From: an uncultured Prevotella sp.
Lineage (GTDB): Bacteria; Bacteroidota; Bacteroidia; Bacteroidales; Bacteroidaceae
Assembly (NCBI GenBank): GCA_900315545.1
Contig: OMZM01000004.1
Span: forward strand, 1 to 64,000
Direction: 5' to 3'
Length of the DNA stretch: 64,000 nt
The notes beneath the pieces were generated by a model, which was not told the DNA's origin, made no database searches, and saw only the letters and a program-made list of their open reading frames with translations. A program made the position numbers and the translations under genes. Below are positions 26,444 to 35,950 of the stretch, in pieces. How positions within the stretch are numbered: the first letter of the stretch is position 1; every line of letters begins with the position of its first letter.

Positions 26444-29074
26444 TTATTTCGCTTGGAGTTTTCCAATAGTAGCCTTAATGGCTGCTATCTTCTCGATAGT
26501 GTCTGATTCCTTCTTACGTTCGAGATTGACAACGTTTTCCGGCGCATTGGCAACAAATCTCTCGTTTTGCAACTTCTTTCTTACGCTGTTGAGGAAGCCC
26601 TCAAGGTGTTCGAGTTGTGCTTCGAGCTTAGCCATCTCGGCTTGTGTGTCAATGAGATGTCCGAGCGGTATAGCATATTCGTTTGTTCCAACCATGAACG
26701 ATGCAGCATCGGCAGGCTTCTGCTGACTGTTGTCTATGCCAGACAAGTGTGCCATTTTTATGATGAGCGTATCGTATTCGTGGTGTGTATGCGCATCTGT
26801 AGCGATGAGTTGCAGAGGCTCTTTGGGCGATATGTTTCTCTGGTTGCGTATAGTTCTTACTCCCGAAACAATCTGCTTCACTGCTTCTATCTCCTGTTCC
26901 ATCTTCGTATCACTGTCGTCTGGCGAGCCTACAGTCAGGCTTTGACGCATTATAGAGTCTCCATCCTTTCGCTCGCAGAGAGCCTGCCATAGTTCCTCGC
27001 TGATGAACGGCATGAATGGATGAAGCATCTTGAGAAGCGTGTCGAAGAAGCGCAATGTTGCATCGAATGTAGCCTTGTCGATAGGCTGCTGGTAGGCAGG
27101 CTTTATCATCTCGAGATACCAGTTGGAGAATTCGTCCCAGAACAACTGATATGTTGTCATAAGCGCTTCTGATATGCGATATTTGGCAAACAGGTCGTTA
27201 AGTTCTTGGTTGACGATTTTCAGTTTTGCATCAAACCATTTTACTGCTATTCTGTTTTCTTCAGGCTGTGGTGTGTCTGCCACTTCCCATCCTTTGACAA
27301 GACGGAAAGCATTCCAAATCTTGTTGCAGAAGTTGCGTCCTTGCTCGCAAAGAGCCTCGTCAAACAAAATGTCGTTGCCTGCCGGTGCAGCAAGCATCAT
27401 TCCCATGCGGACGCCATCGGCACCGTATTTGTCTATAAGCTCCAGCGGGTCGGGTGAGTTTCCGAGACTTTTCGACATCTTTCGTCCAAGTTTGTCGCGC
27501 ACGATGCCTGTAAAGTAGACATGCTTGAACGGCATAGTCTTGCGATATTCGTAGCCTGCCATAATCATGCGAGCTACCCAGAAGAATATGATGTCAGGAC
27601 CTGTTACGAGGTCGCTCGTAGGATAATAATATTTAATTTCTTCGTTGTCAGGGTTGTTTACGCCGTCGAAGACAGAAATAGGCCACAGCCATGACGAGAA
27701 CCATGTGTCAAGACAGTCGCTGTCTTGCTGCAAGTCGTCCATCGTCAGTGCATTGTTGCCCGACTGCTGACGTGCTTTTTCGAGGGCTTTCTCGGCTGTT
27801 TCAGCGACAGCCACACCACCGTCATAGTAGTAGGCGGGTATGCGGTGTCCCCACCACAGTTGTCGTGAGATGCACCAGTCCTTAATGTTCTCAAGCCAGT
27901 GGCGGTAAGTGTTCTTGTATTTTGCAGGGTAGAATTTTATTTCGTCGTTCATAACGGGTGGCAGAGCGAGGTCGGCAAAATGTTTCATCTTCAGGAACCA
28001 TTGTGTCGACAGCTTAGGCTCGATGGGCACATTTGTACGTTCTGAGTAGCCAACCTTGTTGTCATAGTCTTCTACTCTCTCAATGAGATTGGCTTCACGG
28101 AGGTCTTTCTCAATCTGTTTTCTAACGTCCATGCGGTCCATACCGACATACATTCCGGCAGCTTCCGATAGTGTGCCGTTGTCGTTGAATATGTCTATTG
28201 TTTCCAGATTGTGCTTTATTCCGAGAGCATGGTCGTTGATGTCGTGGGCAGGAGTAACTTTCAGACATCCCGTACCAAACTCCACGTCAACATAGTCGTC
28301 TTCGATGACAGGAATTTCCCTGCCTACCAGAGGCACGATGACATGCTTGCCATGCAGCCATTTGTTCTTTTCGTCGTTCGGATTGATGCACATCGCCGTG
28401 TCGCCCATGATAGTTTCTGGTCGTGTTGTCGCAACTACGGCATAGCGCTCTGGCTCTTCAACGACATGATAGCGCAGATAATACAGCTTGGAATGTTCTT
28501 CCTTGTATATAACTTCCTCGTCAGACAATGCAGTAAGAGCCTTCGGATCCCAGTTCACCATGCGCGCACCGCGATAGATAAGCCCTTTGTCGTACAAATC
28601 GCAGAACACCTTTATAACACCTTCCGAACGTTTTTCGTCCATAGTGAATGCCGTTCTGTCCCAGTCGCAGCTTGCTCCTAACTTGCGCAACTGCTGCAAG
28701 ATTATGCCTCCATGCTCATGTGTCCAGTCCCAAGCATGCTTTAGGAACTCGTCGCGTGAAAGGTCTGTTTTCTTTATACCTTGCTGTGCGAGTTTGTTTA
28801 CCACCTTTGCCTCCGTAGCAATGGAAGCGTGGTCGGTGCCCGGCACCCAGCAGGCATTCTTTCCTTCCATGCGTGCCCTGCGCACGAGAATATCTTGAAT
28901 AGTATTGTTAAGCATGTGTCCCATGTGAAGAACACCTGTAACGTTTGGAGGAGGAATGACAACTGTATAAGGTTCGCGACTATCCGGACGTGAACTGAAA
29001 AGGTTGTTGTCCATCCAATATTTGTACCATTTAGACTCCACTAACTGAGAATCATACTTGCTTGCTAATTCCAT
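26444..29074 (-). CDS. valS: Valyl-tRNA synthetase
   Basis: ValS charges tRNA-Val with valine in the cytoplasm. The 876-residue class I synthetase shows the N-terminal [16 protein letters not shown], the HIGH-type motif in [14 protein letters not shown], the editing domain [13 protein letters not shown], the zinc or structural region, and [16 protein letters not shown] near residue 530. The anticodon-binding domain follows, and the C-terminal coiled coil typical of ValS ends the protein. The length is full. A minus-strand TATTTTTG at 29172-29179 is the likely promoter, only 30 bp from the divergent mazG promoter. Confidence 0.96.
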   Translation of the reverse strand: MELASKYDSQLVESKWYKYWMDNNLFSSRPDSREPYTVVIPPPNVTGVLHMGHMLNNTIQDILVRRARMEGKNACWVPGTDHASIATEAKVVNKLAQQGIKKTDLSRDEFLKHAWDWTHEHGGIILQQLRKLGASCDWDRTAFTMDEKRSEGVIKVFCDLYDKGLIYRGARMVNWDPKALTALSDEEVIYKEEHSKLYYLRYHVVEEPERYAVVATTRPETIMGDTAMCINPNDEKNKWLHGKHVIVPLVGREIPVIEDDYVDVEFGTGCLKVTPAHDINDHALGIKHNLETIDIFNDNGTLSEAAGMYVGMDRMDVRKQIEKDLREANLIERVEDYDNKVGYSERTNVPIEPKLSTQWFLKMKHFADLALPPVMNDEIKFYPAKYKNTYRHWLENIKDWCISRQLWWGHRIPAYYYDGGVAVAETAEKALEKARQQSGNNALTMDDLQQDSDCLDTWFSSWLWPISVFDGVNNPDNEEIKYYYPTSDLVTGPDIIFFWVARMIMAGYEYRKTMPFKHVYFTGIVRDKLGRKMSKSLGNSPDPLELIDKYGADGVRMGMMLAAPAGNDILFDEALCEQGRNFCNKIWNAFRLVKGWEVADTPQPEENRIAVKWFDAKLKIVNQELNDLFAKYRISEALMTTYQLFWDEFSNWYLEMIKPAYQQPIDKATFDATLRFFDTLLKMLHPFMPFISEELWQALCERKDGDSIMRQSLTVGSPDDSDTKMEQEIEAVKQIVSGVRTIRNQRNISPKEPLQLIATDAHTHHEYDTLIIKMAHLSGIDNSQQKPADAASFMVGTNEYAIPLGHLIDTQAEMAKLEAQLEHLEGFLNSVRKKLQNERFVANAPENVVNLERKKESDTIEKIAAIKATIGKLQAK

Positions 29075-29171
29075 TGTCGTACTACTGAAATTATATCTGT
29101 TATTAATAATATTTATAATGTATAGTGGTAGTTTACTGCCTTTATTTCACAGTCAAACCAAAAAATCGTTG

Positions 29172-29209
29172 CAAAAATAAGAAAAATAGATGGAAAAATA
29201 CTACTTTTG
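29172..29209. promoter_or_regulatory. Divergent promoters of valS and mazG
   Basis: TATTTTTG on the minus strand (29172-29179) and TACTTTTG on the plus strand (29202-29209) lie back to back. The plus-strand element is downstream of an in-frame ATG at 29190, so mazG should start at the ATG at 29229. Confidence 0.55.
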
Positions 29210-29228
29210 TGGCAGAAAAACAATAAAT

Positions 29229-30041
29229 ATGCATACAAGAGAAGAAAAATTAGAGGCTTTTGGACGTTTACTCGATGTTTTAGATACGCTCAGAGTAAAG
29301 TGTCCTTGGGACAAAAAGCAGACTAACGAAAGCCTGAGGGCTAATACGATAGAGGAAGTTTTTGAGCTATGCGATGCCATTGTCAACGATGACAAGAAAA
29401 ATATCTGCAAGGAATTAGGCGACGTAATAATGCACGTTTGCTTCTATGCACTTATGGGAAGCGAAACGGGAGATTTCGATATTGCCGACGTTTGCAATGC
29501 AGAGGCTGACAAGCTGATATTCAGGCATCCACACGTCTATCCTCCAAAAGAAACACTGGAAACGTCAAAGTTTGCAGAAGCCGACACAAGTGAACAGGTA
29601 TTGCAAAATTGGGAACAGATAAAACTGAAAGAAAAAGATGGCAACAAGCGTGTGCTTTCTGGAGTTCCAACTGCATTGCCATCGTTGATAAAGGCTTACC
29701 GCATACAGGACAAGGCAAGAAACGTCGGCTTCGACTGGGAGAAACGTGAGGACGTCTGGAACAAGGTACGAGAGGAACTTGGCGAACTTGAGGCGGAAAT
29801 GAATAAGGACGACAAGGAAAACTCAGAGAAGGAGTTTGGCGATTTCCTGTTCAGTCTGATAAATGCAGCAAGAATATACGGCATCAATCCAGACAATGCA
29901 CTTGAAAATACAAATAGAAAGTTTATCAATCGCTTCAACTATATAGAAGACCATTCTATCAAGATAGGCAAGCCATTGACAGAGATGACCCTCAATGAGA
30001 TGGACAAACTTTGGGACGAGGCGAAGAAAAAAGAACAATAA
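29229..30041 (+). CDS. mazG: Nucleoside triphosphate pyrophosphohydrolase MazG
   Basis: MazG hydrolyses NTPs and dNTPs to monophosphates and pyrophosphate, for housecleaning and possibly (p)ppGpp control. The 270-residue protein starts with LEAFGRLLDVLDTLR and CPWDKKQTNESLR, and has two MazG domains with acidic metal-binding motifs: EEVFELCDAI with KELGDVIMHVCFYA, and REELGELEAEM with EFGDFLFSLINAAR. Full length, both domains intact. A lipocalin-like gene follows by 12 bp. The start is fixed by the promoter at 29202. Confidence 0.92.
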   Translation: MHTREEKLEAFGRLLDVLDTLRVKCPWDKKQTNESLRANTIEEVFELCDAIVNDDKKNICKELGDVIMHVCFYALMGSETGDFDIADVCNAEADKLIFRHPHVYPPKETLETSKFAEADTSEQVLQNWEQIKLKEKDGNKRVLSGVPTALPSLIKAYRIQDKARNVGFDWEKREDVWNKVREELGELEAEMNKDDKENSEKEFGDFLFSLINAARIYGINPDNALENTNRKFINRFNYIEDHSIKIGKPLTEMTLNEMDKLWDEAKKKEQ

Positions 30042-30053
30042 AACTAAATAGAT

Positions 30054-30611
30054 ATGAGAAAGCCAATAGCATTTATTTTTATCTTTGCCATGATTTTCAT
30101 AGTATCATGCAATGAAAACGCTAATAAGCCTGTTGCCGGACTTAGCGACAGCGACTCTCTAAACGAGAACTCCGTGCCTGATACAACAATCTACGGCAAG
30201 TGTATTGATGCTGCAATGAGCAGTATTATAATAGAAAACGAGTTGGGAGATACGCTCAGTTTTATGCTCGAGACAAGCGATCGTTCTGCTGATGTCTTTG
30301 GAGGAATACTCGTAGGCGACAAGATGGCGATTATAAAGGAGACTGTCGATGGAGAGAATTTCGCAAAAATAGTTATCAACACAACATCACTTCTTGGTAA
30401 ATGGACAAATATTGCAAAGAATTTCGACATAGAAGACGGAGGCGTTGTGCATTCCAATGTACAGGCAGAAAGCAAGCCATACACGTCGTGGAAGATATAT
30501 AACGGATGCCTGTTGCTTAATAGCGATACTTTCCAAATTCGTCTTTTAGGACCAGATTCGCTATATCTTGAGAACAAGGAAGGACTGTACGAATATAAAC
30601 GTCAGCAGTAA
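30054..30611 (+). CDS. Lipocalin-like lipoprotein
   Basis: The 185-residue lipoprotein has a signal ending IFIVSC (Cys about residue 19), a Ser/Asp-rich linker, and a mature domain whose second half, LLGKWTNIAKNFDIEDGG to YTSWKIYNGCLLLNSDTF and LLGPDSLYLENKEGLYEYKR, resembles lipocalin-like beta-barrels of Bacteroidales (G-x-W motif, alternating strands). The ligand is unknown. It is located between mazG and rnz with gaps of 12 and 5 bp, so it is probably translated from the same mRNA. Confidence 0.55.
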   Translation: MRKPIAFIFIFAMIFIVSCNENANKPVAGLSDSDSLNENSVPDTTIYGKCIDAAMSSIIIENELGDTLSFMLETSDRSADVFGGILVGDKMAIIKETVDGENFAKIVINTTSLLGKWTNIAKNFDIEDGGVVHSNVQAESKPYTSWKIYNGCLLLNSDTFQIRLLGPDSLYLENKEGLYEYKRQQ

Positions 30612-30616
30612 CAGCG

Positions 30617-31534
30617 ATGCAGGCATTCAACGTTCATGTTCTCGGATGTGGCAGTGCCAAGCCTACGACACTACATTACCCGTCATCTCAGGTTGTTGAG
30701 ATAAGGGGAAAGTTGTTCATGGTGGATTGCGGAGAGGGTACACAGACACAACTCAGTCGCATGCGCATCAGTTTTTCTAACCTGAACCACGTCTTCATAT
30801 CTCATCTTCACGGCGACCATTGCTTTGGTTTGATAGGCATGATATCGTCATTCGGCATTCTCGGACGCGTACATCCTTTACATATTTATGCCGACCGTCT
30901 GTTGGAGCCGGTATTGAAGGCGCAGCTGGAACTATTCTGCACAAATCTGGAGTATGACGTTGTATTTCATGCCGTAGATACTTCTAAGTGCCAGGTCATA
31001 TATCAAGACCGCAGTCTGACAGTTACTTCAATACCGTTGGAGCACCGCGTGCCATGTTGTGGCTTTTTGTTCAGGGAAAAACCGACGCTGCCTCACATTC
31101 GACGCGACATGATCGACTTCTATAAAATACCGTTCAGCCAGATAAATAACATAAAAATGGGACAGTCGTGGATAACGGATGATGGGGTGGAAGTGCCTGC
31201 TTCAAGACTGACTCTGCCTGCCGATGCACCGCGTTCATACGCATATTGTTCCGATACGAGATATTTCCCGCAACTTGCCGAATATGTCCGCGATGTCAAT
31301 CTTCTGTATCACGAGTCCACTTATGCAGAAGATAAGGTTGAAGGCGCAGCCAAATACTATCACAGTACGGCAATGCAGGCAGCAACAATAGCCAGAAATG
31401 CAAACGTCGGACAGCTCATGCTTGGGCATTACAGTGCGCGTTACAACAACGAAGAACTACTGCTTGAAGAAGCAAGGACAATCTTCAAAAACACCATACT
31501 CGCCAACGAAAAACTGGTTGTAAGTGTTAAATAA
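30617..31534 (+). CDS. rnz: Ribonuclease Z
   Basis: RNase Z matures the 3' ends of tRNAs. The 305-residue metallo-beta-lactamase-fold enzyme has the zinc motif HLHGDHCFGL near residue 60, MVDCGEGTQTQL before it, the PLEHRVPCCGF segment with a conserved His, YCSDTR, and a LLYHESTY segment containing the late His, followed by HSTAMQAA and LGHYSARY. The flexible arm of the long eukaryotic form is absent. It ends the mazG transcript; a weak AT stem (31531-31568) follows. Confidence 0.93.
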   Translation: MQAFNVHVLGCGSAKPTTLHYPSSQVVEIRGKLFMVDCGEGTQTQLSRMRISFSNLNHVFISHLHGDHCFGLIGMISSFGILGRVHPLHIYADRLLEPVLKAQLELFCTNLEYDVVFHAVDTSKCQVIYQDRSLTVTSIPLEHRVPCCGFLFREKPTLPHIRRDMIDFYKIPFSQINNIKMGQSWITDDGVEVPASRLTLPADAPRSYAYCSDTRYFPQLAEYVRDVNLLYHESTYAEDKVEGAAKYYHSTAMQAATIARNANVGQLMLGHYSARYNNEELLLEEARTIFKNTILANEKLVVSVK

Positions 31535-31589
31535 TTATAAACATTACACATTCGGCACAATAATTATTTGTAGTATAAGGCGAAATAAG

Positions 31590-31597
31590 TATATTTG
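31590..31597 (+). promoter_or_regulatory. -7 element before the T9SS-tail mini-protein
   Basis: TATATTTG followed by C. It lies about 25 bp upstream of the ATG at 31622 and over the earlier candidate start at 31595. Confidence 0.5.
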
Positions 31598-31621
31598 CAA
31601 AGCAAAAAAGGATTGATAAAG

Positions 31622-31930
31622 ATGAGAAAACGAATACTTACCATATTTATTTCAGCATTATTAATGATAGGCGTGCCTGTTGTCAGCTATAGTTTCAGCG
31701 CTATAGAGATTGTTGAGAACGACTTTCAGACAATAGCAGTGTCTATAAATGAGTCAACACTCCATGTTACTGGAGCCAACGGACAGACATTATACATTTA
31801 TAATGTTGCCGGTGTTAGAGTCATGAGCATTAAGGTTGAGGGTGCCGATAAGTATTATGAACTAAATCTTCCTAAGGGTTGTTACATCGTAAAGGTAGGA
31901 AAGGTTGTGAGAAAAATATCTATAAAATAA
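31622..31930 (+). CDS. Mini-protein: signal peptide plus T9SS-like tail domain
   Basis: The 102-residue protein is almost nothing but a signal peptide (IFISALLMIGVPVVSYSFS) and a C-terminal domain of the type IX secretion sorting (Por_Secre_tail) style: VSINESTLHVTGANGQTLYI, YNVAGVRVMS, LPKGCYIVKVG and KISIK. In normal cargo this tail is preceded by a large functional domain. Here none exists, so the protein may be a remnant, or a small envelope protein using only the fold. The ATG at 31622 fits the promoter at 31590. Its last 52 bp overlap the start region of the L,D-transpeptidase gene in another frame. Confidence 0.6.
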   Translation: MRKRILTIFISALLMIGVPVVSYSFSAIEIVENDFQTIAVSINESTLHVTGANGQTLYIYNVAGVRVMSIKVEGADKYYELNLPKGCYIVKVGKVVRKISIK

Positions 31931-33486
31931 CAGTAAGTAGTAGTCTCTGGCTGTTTTTCTCTCTTATTTTTCTCATTCTGTCGTTGACGTCGTGCAGCAT
32001 AAACAATGACAGGGAAAACAATACTTTGTCTTTATCATCATTCCAGTCTTTATTTACAGAAGAATACGCCATTGATGCCGATGAATTTAAATCCTTTCTT
32101 GCACATCTTGTTGACGTAGACAAATCAAGTTCATCCCCCGATAAATTCCTGAAAAAATACTATTCCGGAGACAATCCGTATATATGGGTTTCGCATTCTG
32201 GACTGACAAGCAATGCCGACAGCCTGCTGAGTTTCCTTGCCATATTAGACACGCTCGGACTTTCGCAGGACGCGTTCAGACTCAGTCAGATCAGAGAAGA
32301 CGTTGACAGGTTTCGCAATCTTGATTTCAACGAAGACAAGTCGACGATAGAAAAGGTTGTTGCCCGTTTGGAATATAACCTGTCGAAGGCGCTTCTACGC
32401 TATGCCAAAGGACAGCGATATGGTTTCACTGCGCCTGCGCATTACCTTAACAGGCTCGACAAGATAGTTGTCGACTCCGTGAATTTCAGTTACCGTAGGC
32501 TTTTCGACATAGACAACAGCAGTCCCAAAGACAGTTTCTTCATACAAGTTCTCAATACCGTCAATACCGACAGTATGATTGTTTGCTTGCGCAATATGTC
32601 GCCAAACAGCGATATATACTGCAGGCTTTATGATGAGATGAAGCGTGCCACGAGTCATTCCTACCGCCGTTTGCTCGCTGTAAATATGGAGAAATGCCGT
32701 TGGTTTCGCGGCAGAACGACGGATGAAGTCAATAAACATATTGTCGTAAACATACCTTCCCTCACTCTCTATGCCTACGCCGACGATTCCACTTTGACCA
32801 TGCGTGTGGCATGTGGCAGCATGCTCACAAAGTCGCCCATACTGCAAAGCAGAATATACCGTATGGACGTAAATCCTCAGTGGGTCATTCCGCAGAGTAT
32901 AGTTAAGAAAGACATAGCGCGACATGCAGGCAATACGTCATATTTTGCCCGCCACCGCTATAATATTTGCGAACGTCCGTCGTTCAGGAAGGTAAATATT
33001 TCCAGTGTCAGCTACCAGATGCTGATGAGTGGAAAGTATGCCGTCGTGCAGGAAGGCGGCGAGGGCAACTCGCTGGGACGTATAATATTCCGTTTCATGA
33101 ATAACTGTTCGGTATATCTTCACGACACATCGTCGCGTGGAGTGTTTAGCAGGGAGGACAGGCGAGTGTCTCATGGATGTATCCGCGTGCAGCATCCCTA
33201 CGAACTGGCGCGCTTTCTTCTTGGCAGCGAAGATATCGACCTGCTCGACAAGATAGAATATTCCATGACTGCAAACATGCGTCCGGTAATGGTCGACAGT
33301 GTCATGGTGTCGCCCGATATTGACAAGTCGCGGCTTGTGCACAGTGCAAAGGTCAATCCGAAGATTCCGATAGCAATAACCTACTACACGGTCTATCCCG
33401 ACAAAGTCGGCAATCTGATAGTGTACGACGACGTTTACGGCTACGACAGCATTATTGAGGAGCATCTCAGTGGCTATCTGCAATAG
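31879..33486 (+). CDS. L,D-transpeptidase (YcbB-like) lipoprotein
   Basis: L,D-transpeptidases form 3-3 crosslinks in peptidoglycan or attach proteins to it. The 535-residue protein has a lipoprotein-like signal (FFSLIFLILSLTSC), an N-terminal scaffold similar to YcbB with a peptidoglycan-binding-like segment, and a C-terminal YkuD domain containing YLHDTSSRGVF and the catalytic signature RRVSHGCIRV (His, Gly, Cys). No ATG exists upstream of the signal peptide in this frame. The TTG at 31879 inside the preceding gene is the best visible start, and gives a basic N-region. Translational coupling with the mini-protein is likely. Confidence 0.82.
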   Translation: MLHRKGRKGCEKNIYKITVSSSLWLFFSLIFLILSLTSCSINNDRENNTLSLSSFQSLFTEEYAIDADEFKSFLAHLVDVDKSSSSPDKFLKKYYSGDNPYIWVSHSGLTSNADSLLSFLAILDTLGLSQDAFRLSQIREDVDRFRNLDFNEDKSTIEKVVARLEYNLSKALLRYAKGQRYGFTAPAHYLNRLDKIVVDSVNFSYRRLFDIDNSSPKDSFFIQVLNTVNTDSMIVCLRNMSPNSDIYCRLYDEMKRATSHSYRRLLAVNMEKCRWFRGRTTDEVNKHIVVNIPSLTLYAYADDSTLTMRVACGSMLTKSPILQSRIYRMDVNPQWVIPQSIVKKDIARHAGNTSYFARHRYNICERPSFRKVNISSVSYQMLMSGKYAVVQEGGEGNSLGRIIFRFMNNCSVYLHDTSSRGVFSREDRRVSHGCIRVQHPYELARFLLGSEDIDLLDKIEYSMTANMRPVMVDSVMVSPDIDKSRLVHSAKVNPKIPIAITYYTVYPDKVGNLIVYDDVYGYDSIIEEHLSGYLQ

Positions 33487-33508
33487 CGCCAACCGTTAAT
33501 ATTTTTCG

Positions 33509-35176
33509 TCAGTCAGACAGTCTTTTCATAAACCATCCCAGCCTGTGGCTTACACCTTTCTTGTTAACTGAGCGCACCATATATGTTCCTTCTTTCAGTT
33601 GCGATATGTCTATTGACATGTCGTTGCCTATGCGTCTTGTGGCTATAATCTGATTGTTTAAGTTTGTTATGATAATATATTGAATATCAATTTGTTTAAT
33701 ATTTTCATTGAGATATAGTTTTCCGTTGTCTCCGACACTGAACATTGTGAGTTTAAACGATGCATTCGTGGTGTCCGTCAGTCTGTCGTCATAGCTGTAA
33801 ATAGGTTTGCTCTCGTTGCCGAAACGGTCTACTGACGTTACGGCAAAAAATGTTTCGCTCTGCTGCGTGTTTCCTTTTGCAACGGAAATCGACCTGTTGC
33901 GCATGTTGGTTGCTATCAGGTTGCGAGCATCGCTTATGTCTACGGGTTTCTGCATGCTTGCATATACGTTGTACAGCAAGCCTTCCCTTCCTTTCCAAGT
34001 TAAGTCTGTGCGAGTCTCCGACACAGTTGTTTCCAGTCCGTAGGGCATGTCCGGCGTGTCGCTGCATTCCCATTTCATTGGCGGAACGAGCGCAGGGTAG
34101 GGGCAGAATTGGTCTTTCACAAAGTCGTAGATGCCCTTCGTGTCGTCGGTGAAGAACTTGCTTCTGAACATGACAAATCCCATGTCCTGTGCCCGTGCGA
34201 ACTCCATTTCGCGCGTGATGTCGCTCAGTTGCCAGTTTTTCTCGCTTGGCGACAAGAAGTAGATGCCGAGTCCGGGCACTACGGTGCGTCCGTTGCTGTT
34301 CTCCTTCCAGTCGAGTGCAAACGGATAGAAGTTGTTGTTGCGGAAATACATCATGGGGAATATCATGTCTACTATGCCTTCCTGCATCCACAACTGTGCA
34401 TCCTGACAGCATATAGAGTAAGCGTTCCAACCGTTGGAATTGTATCTTGTAACATCATCGTATTTTCCTATGGGAGAGCAACTTATCTTAATCCATTTCT
34501 TAATGCATTTAACTCTTTCGTGGACTGTTCTTACTATTCGTGTGATGTTGTTTCGCGCAGCATTTCGGTTGCCTATTTTCTTCCATGTTTCCGGGTATCT
34601 TATGTAGTCGAGGTGCACTCCGTCGATGTCGTAGCGGCTTGCCACTTCAGCACATAGGTCGGCAATATAATCGGCTGTAGCTTGCTTTTCTGGATTCATA
34701 AATCCCTCGTCGCCTATTTTCTTTACCATCTCCGGATGTTTTTTTCTCAGTTGTCGGCAGCCGTATCCGTTCCAGCGTCCTATCGGTATAGCCACCATCC
34801 AGCAGTGCAGCTCCATGCCTCGCTTGTGGCATTCCTCTATTGCGAATGCCAGTGGGTCGTAGGTTGCCTGCCGTCCAGGTGTCCCTGTGATGCATCCGTC
34901 GTATGGCTCGTAGTCAGAAGGGTAGATGGTGGTAGCCCTGACCCTTGTCTGCAAGAGTACGGTATTGATGTTTGCTGCCTTCAGCTTGTCGAGAATGTCG
35001 CACAGTTCCTGCCTTTGTCGCTCGGCATTGTATGTGTGTGGCCAGTCGAGTCCGCCTATTGTCGTGAGCCACACCGCCCGCACCTCGTGTTTTTTCTGTG
35101 GGTCAACCACCGAGCCGACTGTGCCTAACGTGCATAGCAGAAGCAAAATTGTCAGCAAATATCTGGTTTTCTTCAT
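33509..35176 (-). CDS. GHL10 family glycoside hydrolase-like secreted protein
   Basis: The 555-residue protein has a signal peptide (YLLTILLLLCTLGTVGS) and a GHL10 (glycosyl hydrolase-like 10, DUF187 type) barrel starting EVRAVWLTTIGGLDWP, with ANINTVLLQTRVRATTIYPS, CWMVAIPIGRW, DGVHLDYIRYPE and DMIFPMMYF. A fibronectin-like segment follows (about 400-480), and the C-terminal 75 residues look like a T9SS tail (ITNLNNQIIATR, LKEGTYMVR). Likely located on the surface and acting on glycan, but the substrate is unknown. The ATG at 35176 is chosen because a minus-strand TATTTTTG at 35201-35208 lies within the longer frame. Confidence 0.8.
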   Translation of the reverse strand: MKKTRYLLTILLLLCTLGTVGSVVDPQKKHEVRAVWLTTIGGLDWPHTYNAERQRQELCDILDKLKAANINTVLLQTRVRATTIYPSDYEPYDGCITGTPGRQATYDPLAFAIEECHKRGMELHCWMVAIPIGRWNGYGCRQLRKKHPEMVKKIGDEGFMNPEKQATADYIADLCAEVASRYDIDGVHLDYIRYPETWKKIGNRNAARNNITRIVRTVHERVKCIKKWIKISCSPIGKYDDVTRYNSNGWNAYSICCQDAQLWMQEGIVDMIFPMMYFRNNNFYPFALDWKENSNGRTVVPGLGIYFLSPSEKNWQLSDITREMEFARAQDMGFVMFRSKFFTDDTKGIYDFVKDQFCPYPALVPPMKWECSDTPDMPYGLETTVSETRTDLTWKGREGLLYNVYASMQKPVDISDARNLIATNMRNRSISVAKGNTQQSETFFAVTSVDRFGNESKPIYSYDDRLTDTTNASFKLTMFSVGDNGKLYLNENIKQIDIQYIIITNLNNQIIATRRIGNDMSIDISQLKEGTYMVRSVNKKGVSHRLGWFMKRLSD

Positions 35177-35200
35177 TTCGGAAATAATTGTTTTCAGTTG

Positions 35201-35208
35201 CAAAAATA
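35201..35208 (-). promoter_or_regulatory. -7 element of the GHL10 gene
   Basis: TATTTTTG on the minus strand, 25 bp before the ATG at 35176. Confidence 0.5.
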
Positions 35209-35337
35209 CTACTTTTGTTTCATATATTCGTATTTTTGTCGTATTAAGATTATTTTTCCGACATATAATCATGTATCGCAGCCAATGTCAAAGTCAGCTC
35301 GTGGCTCATTCTCAGTGCCTCGATGACGCTGAAATGT

Positions 35338-35789
35338 ATAATCAAATTTTGCCCGTTTACTGTCGCGAGAATGCCCTCGAAAGCCGTTTCGGAAATCTGA
35401 GGGACAAAATACGCCCAAAATTTGCATACGTCTGCAACTCTTTGATAGTCAGTTTGTTAGTCGTAAATATGGCTATTGTGTGCAGGAAAAGTATATGTTA
35501 AAATTGTCAAAGAGCATGTTTGAGATTGTCAAACAGTGTGTTTGAGGAGGTAAAACACTATGTTTGGTGGTGTCGGGCATAGCGTTTTGCATGGAGAAAA
35601 AGACGAAATAGCCGCCTCAAAGGTACTCTTTGACATTTTTAACATTTATCGCCGACTCTGAAATTAACATAACTTTGCACTTTCAGAGGCTGTTCCGATT
35701 CTATTTGAACTATTTTTCCCTGTCAAAATTTTTCATCATTTTTCGGCTCAAAAGAAAATTCTGATGAGTTTGGCACACTTTTTGCTGTG
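35338..35789 (+). repeat. Dispersed intergenic element, copy D (CAAACA type)
   Basis: Same orientation as copy A and close to it in the flanks. The central ladder starts with GTCAAAGAGCATGTTTGAG and AACAGTGTGTTTGAG and closes with CTCAAAGGTACTCTTTGAC. Located between the divergent GHL10 gene and cstA. Confidence 0.8.
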
Positions 35790-35908
35790 ATAAAATTCCT
35801 GTGTCCGAAAATCATATATTTTGCGCATATAATTCCACATATTGATAATTTACTGATAGAAAATCGTTCAAATTTCCGAATAAATTTTGCAGTTTGCATA
35901 GTTAATCG

Positions 35909-35916
35909 TATCTTTG
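35909..35916 (+). promoter_or_regulatory. -7 element of cstA
   Basis: TATCTTTG directly followed by CATG. The ATG at 35918 therefore overlaps the transcription start, so the in-frame ATG at 35951 is more likely used. Confidence 0.55.
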
Positions 35917-35950
35917 CATGGATAAATTTAAACGAAACAACGGTAATAAT

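Noticed and set aside
31531-31568. Terminator after rnz
   Set aside because: The stem is A/T only and lacks a clear T-run, so it is too weak to list as a feature.
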